DNA of 7,974 bases. Origin: an uncultured Anaerolineae bacterium (GTDB lineage: Bacteria; Chloroflexota; Anaerolineae; Anaerolineales; Villigracilaceae). Numbering within the stretch: the first letter of the stretch is position 1; each line of letters begins with the position of its first letter. The DNA is taken from positions 1-7,974 of the forward strand of contig CAINXK010000069.1 in NCBI GenBank assembly GCA_903854805.1, written 5' to 3'. Shown in pieces: positions 1 through 5,932 of the stretch. A program made the position numbers and the translations under genes. The notes beneath the pieces are model-generated. The model ran no database searches and was not told the DNA's origin. It saw nothing but the letters and a program-made list of their open reading frames with translations.

Positions 1-977
1 TGAACGCATGGGAATGGCAGCAGCCTGAAAGCCTTGATAACCTGATCCCTCCGAATTTTAAATCCTCAGTTTCCAGCCCCACCCAGATTGATCTGGCGGG
101 TAAGATTGTCCTGATTGTTATTGCAGTGGTTGTCTTTGCTTGGATGGGTCTGGTTGTGTTCGGGGCAATTGGCCGCGCAGCTGAAACTGTGCCTACCCAG
201 GTTGCTGGTACCGTCCTGGATATCAGCTCGATCCAGACCGCGGCTGTCGAGACCGCCCTGGCAGAAATTGAACAAAAGCCCGCCCCGGATGGTACACCTC
301 AAATTACCCCCAGCCCCGGCGGTACCGAGATTTCTGCGGGTACGCTCGAACCGCTCCAGACCGCTACAGCCGAACCCGATACCATCATTCTGGTACCCAT
401 CCAGACAGACACTCCGTCTGCCGATGTCGCCACAGAAATCCCCGATTTGATTACCCTGGCCGGTGCCGGGAACGAGGTGGTTGATTTCCAGAAATGGGAT
501 GGGCCGGCCATCGTGCAGGTCGTCTATAGCGGAACAGGCAGCTTCGTAGTCACAAAGAACTCTGCGCCGGATGGCCAAAGTGAAGTGTTTATCAATAAGA
601 CGGGCGCCTATATTGGGACACTACCGATTGATTTTCTGGCCACCGAGTACACTTCTCAATTTGAAATTACTGCCGTCGGTCCCTGGAAAATACAAGTCAT
701 CCGGTTGGCCAATGCGCGTACAGAGACCATCCCGGCCACTATTACGGGCAGCGGTGATGATGTGATCGTACTTACGGGTGGTACACCCGATTTGCTTACG
801 ATCGATGCAAGCCTGGCTACTGGCACTTTTGCGATCCATGGTTTTCGCGCCGGGATATGGGATCTGCTCTCCAAAGAGACCTCACCCTATACCGGCATCG
901 TTCAGGCTGCCGCTGGCACTGTTGCCCTGCAAATTTCTGCCACCGGCACGTGGTCCGTTGCAATGACCATTAAGTAA
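1..977 (+). CDS. Membrane-anchored exported protein with two tandem beta-type repeats (5' partial)
   Basis: The frame is open from position 3 to the TAA at 975-977, giving at least 324 residues. The window begins with 'tg', so the missing base could complete an ATG/GTG start immediately before it. Taking the internal GTG at 126 as the start would cut through the membrane helix. Counting from the codon at 3: a short cytoplasmic segment (1-33, with WEWQQPE and IPPNF), one hydrophobic helix at about 35-56, a Thr/Pro/Ala-rich low-complexity stalk at about 59-150, then two similar repeats (about 157-233 and 250-324). Each repeat has a G/T-S/T-F-x-V/I strand, a Y-x-G turn and a closing (E/L)xI-x-A-x-G-x-W-x-(I/V) strand. 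The stalk and repeats probably lie outside the membrane, as a beta-sandwich sensor, binding or envelope protein. No enzyme motif is seen. The topology is inferred and the function unknown. A small HicB-like gene follows after 16 nt. Confidence 0.8.
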   Translation, partial: NAWEWQQPESLDNLIPPNFKSSVSSPTQIDLAGKIVLIVIAVVVFAWMGLVVFGAIGRAAETVPTQVAGTVLDISSIQTAAVETALAEIEQKPAPDGTPQITPSPGGTEISAGTLEPLQTATAEPDTIILVPIQTDTPSADVATEIPDLITLAGAGNEVVDFQKWDGPAIVQVVYSGTGSFVVTKNSAPDGQSEVFINKTGAYIGTLPIDFLATEYTSQFEITAVGPWKIQVIRLANARTETIPATITGSGDDVIVLTGGTPDLLTIDASLATGTFAIHGFRAGIWDLLSKETSPYTGIVQAAAGTVALQISATGTWSVAMTIK

Positions 978-993
978 AATAGGGAGGTTGCGC

Positions 994-1200
994 ATGTCCA
1001 AAAAACTGGAATTTCAGGTTTTTAAGCCCGAAAAGCATAGCGTCCGTATCCGTCCGGTCGAAGATGAATTTGAAGCATATATTGAGGAGATGCCGACCAT
1101 GCGGGCTTATGGAAAAACCAGGAGCCAGGCCTGGGCCAATGTTGTCATGTTGACCGTGGATCACGGTTATGAATCTGACCAGGATGCGCCCCCGTTATAG
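994..1200 (+). CDS. Small HicB-fold-like protein (orphan)
   Basis: This gene encodes 68 residues. I chose the ATG at 994 because a strong Shine-Dalgarno, AGGGAGG (981-987), lies 6 nt upstream. The TTG at 988 abuts that site and is too close. Residues 26-59 (FEAYIEEMP, then YGKTRSQAWANV, then HGYE) follow the pattern of HicB/UPF0150 antitoxin-type domains: a strand reading F-x-A-x-x-E-x-P, a G-x-T turn, and a helix of the 'EEAxxNv' kind. The C-terminal DNA-binding domain of full HicB is absent and no HicA toxin lies beside it. It therefore looks like a stand-alone domain that binds a partner, not a functioning toxin-antitoxin pair. It probably shares a transcript with the upstream membrane protein (16-nt gap). 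Fold assignment is by pattern only. Confidence 0.7.
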   Translation: MSKKLEFQVFKPEKHSVRIRPVEDEFEAYIEEMPTMRAYGKTRSQAWANVVMLTVDHGYESDQDAPPL

Positions 1201-1461
1201 CAGGTGGCAGCCGTCGAAGTTTTTCCTACCTGGCCGGCCGGCGGTTTTCCAAGTGGGCAGTGCTCCTGACCTTGGGTTGACTTCAGTATTGATTTCTCAG
1301 GTGGGTACAAGAGCGTTTTAGCACTGAATTTGGGCTGGGTCCGATGATGGTGGCTGGCTCTGACCCTCGGCATCGGCTGCGTAGTTGAGTATGGGCAAAT
1401 AACCAGTTGCCGCCTATCGTCTGCTCGGTGAGTGCATTTAGGGCCAGGCTTTCTTTCATGA

Positions 1462-1470
1462 TGCTATAAT
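1462..1470 (+). promoter_or_regulatory. Extended -10 promoter for the reductase-clpS pair, predicted leaderless
   Basis: TGCTATAAT is an extended -10 element (TG-n-TATAAT) with a perfect hexamer at 1465-1470. Its end is 6 nt before the ATG at 1477, so a normal +1 (7 nt past the hexamer) is the A of the ATG. No Shine-Dalgarno is present between 1450 and 1476, which fits a leaderless message. No good -35 is visible at 16-18 nt spacing, as expected for an extended -10 promoter. The rest of the 276-nt gap (1201-1476) shows no gene. It holds a GC-rich palindrome (GGCCGGCCGG, near 1232) without a loop. Confidence 0.65.
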
Positions 1471-1476
1471 TCATCC

Positions 1477-2286
1477 ATGCGATACGAAACCATTCATAAT
1501 ATGCAAATTCCCAAGATCGGATTTGGGACCTGGAAACTGGGCGGGCGCGAGGCGGCTGATCCTTTGATCGAGGAGCTTTCGAAGGACGCGCTGCGTTCGG
1601 CATTGAAGCTGGGTTATACCCATTTCGATACTGCCGAATATTATGCTGGCGGGCATGCCGAAGAACTGCTTGGTCAAATCATTCGAGAACAGGCTGCGGA
1701 TCGTGCGAATCTATTCGTTACTTCTAAAGTTTCGCCGGAACACTTGCAGTATGCCGATGTGCTGCGCTGTTGCGAAAACAGTCTGCAGCGCCTGAACATG
1801 AATTATCTTGACCTGTATCTGATCCACTGGCCCATGAAGGGTATGAAGCTTAAAGAAACCTTCCGGGCGCTTAACAGCCTGGTAAAAGATGGCCGTGTCA
1901 GACACCTGGGAGTTAGCAATTTTAGTTTGAAGCTGCTTAAAGAGGCCCAGGCTTTCTCCGAAACCCCACTATTGACCAATCAGGTTTCATACAGCCTGCC
2001 AGACGACTCCTGTGTAGAGAATGGTGTGCTGGACTACTGCCAGAAAAATGAGATCCTGCTGACGGCTTATTCCCCGGTCAAACGCCGGAATCTGAAGAGT
2101 GACAAAGCTTTGCAGGCGGTCGCCACCGCCCGTGGCGTCAGTCCACAAGTTGTTGCGCTGGCCTGGTTGGCGCAGCAGCCGCGCGTCATCACCATCCCAA
2201 TGTCTTTGAACCCTCAACACCAGGCCGATAATTTCAAGGCGGGTGAATTATTGCTGAGCCCGGCTGAGCTGGATCAGCTCAGATAG
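1477..2286 (+). CDS. Aldo/keto reductase
   Basis: This 269-residue protein is a cytosolic NAD(P)H-dependent reductase of the AKR superfamily, a (beta/alpha)8 barrel that reduces aldehydes or ketones. The N-terminus IPKIGFGTWKLGG is the usual first strand. The complete catalytic tetrad is present at canonical positions: D51 and Y56 (in FDTAEYY), K84 (in VTSKV) and H117 (in LIHWP). HLGVSNF (143-149) is the second family signature. NQVSYSL (about 169-175) and TAYSPV are the usual later barrel motifs. The C-terminal cofactor segment (VITIPMS) resembles the family's I-P-K/I-P-x-S region but lacks a clear K/R-rich cofactor motif, so NADH/NADPH preference cannot be read. Length is normal for bacterial 2,5-diketogluconate-reductase-like AKRs. 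Translation probably begins on a leaderless mRNA. clpS follows after one base. The physiological substrate is unknown. Confidence 0.93.
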   Translation: MRYETIHNMQIPKIGFGTWKLGGREAADPLIEELSKDALRSALKLGYTHFDTAEYYAGGHAEELLGQIIREQAADRANLFVTSKVSPEHLQYADVLRCCENSLQRLNMNYLDLYLIHWPMKGMKLKETFRALNSLVKDGRVRHLGVSNFSLKLLKEAQAFSETPLLTNQVSYSLPDDSCVENGVLDYCQKNEILLTAYSPVKRRNLKSDKALQAVATARGVSPQVVALAWLAQQPRVITIPMSLNPQHQADNFKAGELLLSPAELDQLR

Positions 2287-2287
2287 C

Positions 2288-2599
2288 ATGCGTCAACGTG
2301 AGCAAGTCATCCCGAAAATTATCCCGGAAACTGTCTCAGAGACTGAGCTGGAGCCGATGTACCGGGTCATCATCCATAATGATGATGTTACGCCCATGGA
2401 TTTTGTAGTTGCCATCCTTGAGCGCATATTTTTTATCAACGGACCGGCAGCGGTCGAGATCATGGTTACCGCCCACCTCCGTGGAGCAGCTTATGTCCAA
2501 TCTTTGTCCAAAAGCGAAGCTCAGAGCCGCATTGGGCGGGCCCATTTTGCTGCCGGTCTGGAAGGCTACCCTCTGCATTTCAGCATGGAACCCGAATAA
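2288..2599 (+). CDS. clpS: ClpS-type adaptor for the Clp protease
   Basis: This 103-residue protein belongs to the ClpS family, which binds substrates carrying bulky N-terminal residues (N-degrons) and passes them to ClpA or ClpC. After a flexible N-terminus (1-22) comes the fold: YRVIIHNDDVTPMDFVV (25-41), a helix to about 50, then VEIMVTAHLRG (56-66). The pocket residues correspond to E. coli ClpS with a constant shift of 3: N31, D32, D33, T35, M37, M59, H63 and L96. The substrate pocket therefore looks intact. The segment after the HxxG helix (67-80) is divergent: the usual TxE-x-AE-K strand is replaced by QSLSKSEAQSRI. The C-terminus GYPLHFSMEPE is typical. The ATG lies 1 nt after the reductase stop and has no Shine-Dalgarno, so expression probably depends on translational coupling. 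Confidence 0.9.
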   Translation: MRQREQVIPKIIPETVSETELEPMYRVIIHNDDVTPMDFVVAILERIFFINGPAAVEIMVTAHLRGAAYVQSLSKSEAQSRIGRAHFAAGLEGYPLHFSMEPE

Positions 2600-2619
2600 A
2601 AGGCCTTCTTTTTTCCATG
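2584..2619 (+). terminator. Possible hairpin at the end of clpS
   Basis: CATGGAA (2584-2590) and TTCCATG (2613-2619) are a perfect 7-bp inverted repeat around the clpS stop codon. Inside, AAAAG (2598-2602) can pair with CTTTT (2608-2612) and stack directly on the outer stem, leaving a 7-nt bulge. A T-run (2609-2614) lies inside the 3' arm and not after it, so this is not a textbook intrinsic terminator. It is the only candidate 3' end signal for the reductase-clpS transcript. Confidence 0.3.
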
Positions 2620-2959
2620 TTTGATCGGTATTTACTTACAGAGTGGGTTGAATGATTGAGAGAGTAGAAGCTTATTTTTGAAGTTATTTGGGAAGAGAGA
2701 GCATCATCCCATTTACTCAGCTGCAGTGAACCACAAAGATGGGAAGACCGTTTTCAGGCTCGCCAGCCTGCCATCCTGAGCTTGCCACGCTGGCGAATAA
2801 AAATTGCTGCGCGTTGCCTGCTCTCCAAAATAAGCACAAAAAATAATACCCATCTATATGTGAGTTTTCTGTCCATCAGCCAGTACATCCTGTGAGTAAA
2901 TTCATGGATTGTTTCGACAGCCTGCCAACATCCTTGCCCCGATCCCAGCCAACCCCAGT
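2600..2959. other. Intergenic region without a gene
   Basis: About 360 bases before the acyltransferase promoter show no coding frame with a recognisable product or a good ribosome site. The first part (2620-2720) is AT-rich. It contains the long inverted repeat at 2760-2796, annotated separately. An AT-rich stretch with A-tracts (about 2797-2855) follows. No tRNA or other RNA fold was recognised. Confidence 0.6.
2760..2796. repeat. 8-bp inverted repeat with 21-nt loop, possibly a dispersed intergenic element
   Basis: TCGCCAGC (2760-2767) and GCTGGCGA (2789-2796) are perfect reverse complements. The loop contains CATCCTGAGCTTG (2772-2784), which resembles the first half of a palindromic intergenic sequence that I recall recurring in many bacterial genomes (CATCCTGAGC, then TTGTCGAAGGATG). 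No T-run follows on either strand, so a terminator is unlikely. It could be a decayed dispersed repeat, an RNA hairpin or a protein site. Confidence 0.4.
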
Positions 2960-2965
2960 TATAAT
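2960..2965 (+). promoter_or_regulatory. -10 promoter element of the acyltransferase gene, predicted leaderless
   Basis: A perfect TATAAT hexamer ends 6 nt before the ATG at 2972, so +1 falls on the A of the start codon. The spacing is identical to that upstream of the aldo/keto reductase. A weak -35-like TTGCCC lies at 2934-2939, but the 20-nt spacer is long. No Shine-Dalgarno precedes the ATG. This element overlaps the reading frame from the TTG at 2909, so it argues that the TTG is not the start. Confidence 0.6.
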
Positions 2966-2971
2966 GTTTCC

Positions 2972-3838
2972 ATGCTCGCGACCCTGACCGAAATCAACCT
3001 GGATGACCTGGTGTCGTCTTTTGGCTGGCAGGACCAGCCTTTGCCTGCCGCACTGTTGCGATGGGTTTTTCGAGTTCCGGCGGAAAAATTTGCCAAAATG
3101 ATGCTGGCTTTTGACACACTCACCGGCCAAACCTCTTTGGCGGAGGGAGCACGCGAGACTCTCAAGGGTTTTGCACAGGGGCTGGAGATCTTTGGCCAGG
3201 AACATATTCCCAACAGCGGGCCGGTTTTGTTCCTATCCAACCATCCGGGTATGGTTGATACGCTAGCCTTGTTCGAGGCTATCAATCGACCGGATTTGAA
3301 AATCCTGGCTCTGGACCGGCCTTTTTTGTTGTCACTTCCCAATACTGCCCGGCATCTTTTCTTCCTCCGTGACGATCCTGGTGAGCGCCTTCGGGCGGTC
3401 AGGCAGGCGGCAAACCACCTGCGTGGGGGCGGCGCACTGTTAACCTTCCCGGCTGGGCATATTGAGCCTGATCCAAATGTATACCCTGGCGCGCTCAAAT
3501 CGCTCGATGATTGGAATGATTCGGCCGGGATTTTTATTCGCTTTGCGCCCGAGACACAGATTGTTCCGATTGTGGTGCGTGGCGTGCTCTGGGAGCGGGC
3601 GGTCAAATTCCCGCTGACGCGCATTAAAGAAACCCGCGATGAGCGCGAAAGACTGGGCGCTGCGCTGCAGCTGCTGGCTCACATAATGTTCAATGCCCGG
3701 CCGCTGCGTATTCAGGTCCAGTTTGCGCGGCCGATACCATTGGCAGAAATTGGATCAAAGGAAATGGATGCCGTCCACGGTAAGATCATTGGACGGATGC
3801 GCGCATTGCTGCAAGCCCCCTCTGGCAGCGTGATATAG
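2972..3838 (+). CDS. PlsC-type phospholipid/glycerol acyltransferase
   Basis: This 288-residue protein belongs to the lysophosphatidate/glycerol acyltransferase superfamily, which transfers acyl groups to glycerolipids or related acceptors at the inner membrane face. Motif I is present as NHPGMVD (H91-x4-D96). Motif II is probably around FLRDDPGERLRA (131-142). Motif III is FPAG (159-162), with Ala in place of the usual Glu of FPEG. A motif-IV-like hydrophobic-Pro stretch, IVPIVVRG, follows near residue 200. About 70 residues precede the acyltransferase core (LEIFGQEHIPNSGPVLFLSNH) and look soluble and helical, with no clear transmembrane segment. I chose the ATG at 2972 over the in-frame TTG at 2909 because of the TATAAT 6 nt upstream. 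The acyl acceptor is unknown. The next gene, 90 nt on, is a polytopic membrane protein, so a lipid-related role for both is possible. Confidence 0.85.
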   Translation: MLATLTEINLDDLVSSFGWQDQPLPAALLRWVFRVPAEKFAKMMLAFDTLTGQTSLAEGARETLKGFAQGLEIFGQEHIPNSGPVLFLSNHPGMVDTLALFEAINRPDLKILALDRPFLLSLPNTARHLFFLRDDPGERLRAVRQAANHLRGGGALLTFPAGHIEPDPNVYPGALKSLDDWNDSAGIFIRFAPETQIVPIVVRGVLWERAVKFPLTRIKETRDERERLGAALQLLAHIMFNARPLRIQVQFARPIPLAEIGSKEMDAVHGKIIGRMRALLQAPSGSVI

Positions 3839-3885
3839 CACGGCTGCGTGTTTGTGATGGAGCGAAACTATGGGGTTGGGTGCCT

Positions 3886-3920
3886 GATTAGAAAAAATGC
3901 TAATCGTCGACAAATATAAA
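3886..3920 (+). promoter_or_regulatory. Candidate promoter with inverted-repeat operator before the right-hand cluster
   Basis: GATTAG (3886-3891) and CTAATC (3900-3905) form a perfect 6-bp inverted repeat with an 8-nt loop. Downstream, TATAAA (3915-3920) could be a -10. The repeat would overlap the -35 position, where a repressor could act. The following AAGGA (3921-3925) is a possible Shine-Dalgarno 3 nt from the ATG at 3929, closer than ideal. With +1 near 3927 the message could also be nearly leaderless. The short stem and missing -35 keep confidence low. Confidence 0.35.
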
Positions 3921-3928
3921 AAGGATTC

Positions 3929-4915
3929 ATGAAAAATAAACGTACCTGGCTCATTCGCGCGCTTATCTTGCTCGTGCTCGGCAGTCTGCTGGTCTGGGCC
4001 ATGCGAAACGCCCCTCTCAAAGATATTTGGAGCACCATACAGCGTTTGCAGCCCTGGCAGATTGGCGCGATTGGGCTGGTTAATGCGCTGCTCTACCTGC
4101 TTATCAGTCTGCGTTGGTGGATTATTGTGCGTGCAGAGGCGAGTCACGTGCCCTTCTGGCCGTTGCTGTTGGTGCGTGTGGCGGTCTTTGGGGTCAGTTA
4201 TTTTACGCTTGGCCCGCAGATCGGCGGCGAACCTCTGCAGGTGCTGGCGCTCCAACGCCGTTACGGTCTGAGCTACAGCCGCGCGACCGCTTCTGTTTTG
4301 ATGGATAAATTACTTGAATTCCTGGTCAACTTTCTTCTGCTGGCGCTCGGGCTGGCCGCGATCCTGCAGGCCGGGCTATTGGTTGAGAGCGGCGTGCGCC
4401 TGGTAGCCATCCTGGGCGGTTTGATTTGCCTGATCGCCTGGCCGCCTGTACACATCCTGCTGCTTTTCAATAAAAAATACCCGCTGACTGCCATCCTGCG
4501 CTCAATACCTTTCATTCCCAGAAAATCCCGAGCGGTGCGCTTTTTGCGCGCTTCTGAATGGTTGGCTGGCCTCTTCTGCCAGCGCCATCCACGTGCTTTA
4601 ATGGGTTCTTTGGCTGTTTCGTTATTGGCCGGAGTTGGGATGTTGACGGAGTATGCCCTGATGCTTTCCTTCCTCGGCATCCGTTTACCGTTCTGGCAGG
4701 CTGTGGCTGGTTGGACCGCTGGTTGGCTTTCTTTTCTTGTGCCTTTGCCGGGCGGTCTGGGCGCCCTGGAAGCCAGCCAGGTATTTGCCCTGGGGGCATT
4801 CGGCGTTCCGGCGGCTATCGCAATCAGTACCACACTCTTGATGCGCGCCCGTGATCTTTCGATCGGCGGTTTGGGGCTGCTTTTGGCCGGAAATGGTTTT
4901 TCAAGAGTAAAATAA
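3929..4915 (+). CDS. Flippase-like integral membrane protein (LPG-synthase TM / AglD family)
   Basis: This 328-residue polytopic inner-membrane protein belongs to the family of the MprF transmembrane domain and AglD (TIGR00374-like, 'flippase-like domain'). About eight hydrophobic segments are visible, near 8-25, 43-67, 76-94, 128-150, 156-180, 223-250, 256-273 and 285-320. Family signatures are GPQIGGEP (95-102), followed by a helix with QRRYG and SVLMDKLLEF (122-131), and PLPGGLGALE (272-281). The first segment follows a positively charged MKNKR, fitting a cytoplasmic N-terminus. No C-terminal aminoacyl-PG synthase (GNAT-like) domain is present, so lysyl-PG synthesis is unlikely. Members of this kind are proposed to move or modify lipid-linked substrates. 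It is the first gene of a closely packed run: the dehydrogenase gene starts 4 nt after its stop. Confidence 0.88.
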   Translation: MKNKRTWLIRALILLVLGSLLVWAMRNAPLKDIWSTIQRLQPWQIGAIGLVNALLYLLISLRWWIIVRAEASHVPFWPLLLVRVAVFGVSYFTLGPQIGGEPLQVLALQRRYGLSYSRATASVLMDKLLEFLVNFLLLALGLAAILQAGLLVESGVRLVAILGGLICLIAWPPVHILLLFNKKYPLTAILRSIPFIPRKSRAVRFLRASEWLAGLFCQRHPRALMGSLAVSLLAGVGMLTEYALMLSFLGIRLPFWQAVAGWTAGWLSFLVPLPGGLGALEASQVFALGAFGVPAAIAISTTLLMRARDLSIGGLGLLLAGNGFSRVK

Positions 4916-4919
4916 CCCT

Positions 4920-5930
4920 ATGATTGCTCGTAAAACCCTGTTTTTTACCGCACCACGCCAGGTCGAAATCTGTGAGCAGCCACTGCTCACTCCAGATGCT
5001 GGGCAGGTGCTGGTCGAGACGATCCTGTCTGCTATCAGCCCGGGTACCGAGATGCTGGTTTACCGGGGGCAGTTCCCAAACTTGCCGGTAGATGCCAGCA
5101 TCGCCTCCCTGGGTGGAAATTTTGCCTATCCGCTGGCCTATGGCTATGCCTGCGTTGGACGGGTAATGGAATTGGGTCAGGGAGTGGATCGCAGCTGGTT
5201 AGACAGGCTGGTATTTTCATTTCAACCACACACATCGCATTTTACGACAGAAATCCAGGCGCTGTTACCCGTTCCGGATGGAATTTCGGCAGAGAATGCC
5301 TGTTTTCTCCCCAGCACTGAAACAGCTGTGAACCTGGTGCAGGATGCCGCGCCGATCTTGGGGGAGCGTGTACTGGTTTTGGGGCAAGGTATCATTGGAT
5401 TGCTGACGTCTGCACTGTTGGCAAAATTTCCGCTGGAGAGCCTGGTGTGCGCCGATATGTTTCCCGCTCGGCGCAAAGCGGCGCTGGCCCTGGGAGCAGT
5501 TGCCGCCCTGGACCCGGCCGATCCGGATTTCCAGCTTCAGGCGCAGCAGTTCTTGAAAGCTGGCGCTGATTTGACCCTTGAAATATCCGGGGCTCCGGCG
5601 GCTCTTAACGCTGCGATTGCCTTGACTGCCTTCAGCGGTCGGATCGTGATCGGATCATGGTATGGCGAAAAGCGTGCACCCCTGGACCTGGGCGGCAGCT
5701 TTCACCGTTCGCGCATCCGCTTGATTTCATCACAGGTTAGCACAATCGCCCCCGAGCTTTCGGGGCGTTGGGACAAAGCACGCCGATTCGATCTGAGTTG
5801 GGAAATGTTGGCGCAAATTCAGCCGGCAGGCTGGATTACCCAGCGCTATCCCTTTGAGCAGGCTTGTCAGGCATACAATCTGTTAGATGAAACTCCTGGT
5901 GAAGCAATCCAAATGATATTTAATTACTGA
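4920..5930 (+). CDS. MDR-family dehydrogenase without zinc ligands ('zinc-binding alcohol dehydrogenase' type)
   Basis: This 336-residue protein is a medium-chain dehydrogenase/reductase: a GroES-like N-terminal domain (about 1-130), then a Rossmann domain with GQGIIG (155-160), and an acidic residue after beta-2 (in CADMFPARR) that suggests NAD(H). The catalytic-zinc Cys segment of true alcohol dehydrogenases (CGxCGTD) is replaced by SAISPGTE (37-44). The GHE segment is replaced by YGYACVG (74-80), and the four-Cys structural-zinc loop is missing. The protein is therefore probably zinc-free, or uses another site. H104 and H107 in FSFQPHTSHF are candidates near the active-site cleft. The SxGTE pattern is also seen in BchC-like MDR proteins, but photosynthesis genes are not present here. 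It starts 4 nt after the flippase gene with no clear Shine-Dalgarno, and the ComB-like gene starts 2 nt after its stop, so translation is probably coupled. The substrate is unknown. Confidence 0.85.
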   Translation: MIARKTLFFTAPRQVEICEQPLLTPDAGQVLVETILSAISPGTEMLVYRGQFPNLPVDASIASLGGNFAYPLAYGYACVGRVMELGQGVDRSWLDRLVFSFQPHTSHFTTEIQALLPVPDGISAENACFLPSTETAVNLVQDAAPILGERVLVLGQGIIGLLTSALLAKFPLESLVCADMFPARRKAALALGAVAALDPADPDFQLQAQQFLKAGADLTLEISGAPAALNAAIALTAFSGRIVIGSWYGEKRAPLDLGGSFHRSRIRLISSQVSTIAPELSGRWDKARRFDLSWEMLAQIQPAGWITQRYPFEQACQAYNLLDETPGEAIQMIFNY

Positions 5931-5932
5931 TT

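Noticed and set aside
66..578. 170-residue minus-strand frame
   Set aside because: It is antisense to the stalk of the first gene. Its odd composition (many Gly, Asn, Cys) mirrors the Thr/Pro-rich coding on the + strand.
994..1200. HicAB toxin-antitoxin system
   Set aside because: No HicA-like frame lies on either side, and the small protein lacks the DNA-binding domain of full HicB.
1277..1311. TTGACT as a -35 box with TACAAG as -10
   Set aside because: The spacer would be 23 nt and the nearest gene starts 166 nt further on with a better promoter.
1283..1603. 106-residue minus-strand frame across the reductase promoter
   Set aside because: It overlaps the start of the aldo/keto reductase, whose catalytic tetrad is complete. 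It has no recognisable motif and no ribosome site.
2909..2971. N-terminal extension of the acyltransferase from TTG 2909
   Set aside because: The extension covers the TATAAT at 2960-2965, lacks a Shine-Dalgarno and adds 21 residues with no conserved feature.
2959..3624. 221-residue minus-strand frame
   Set aside because: It is fully antisense to the acyltransferase, is very rich in Ser/Arg/Pro as shadow frames are, and shows no family pattern.
3839..3853. CACG-gctg-CGTG followed by TTT after the acyltransferase stop as a terminator
   Set aside because: The stem is only 4 bp and the T-run is 3 bases, too weak to support.
4920..5930. BchC (bacteriochlorophyll synthesis)
   Set aside because: The SxGTE pattern is shared, but the other conserved parts differ and no pigment gene is nearby.
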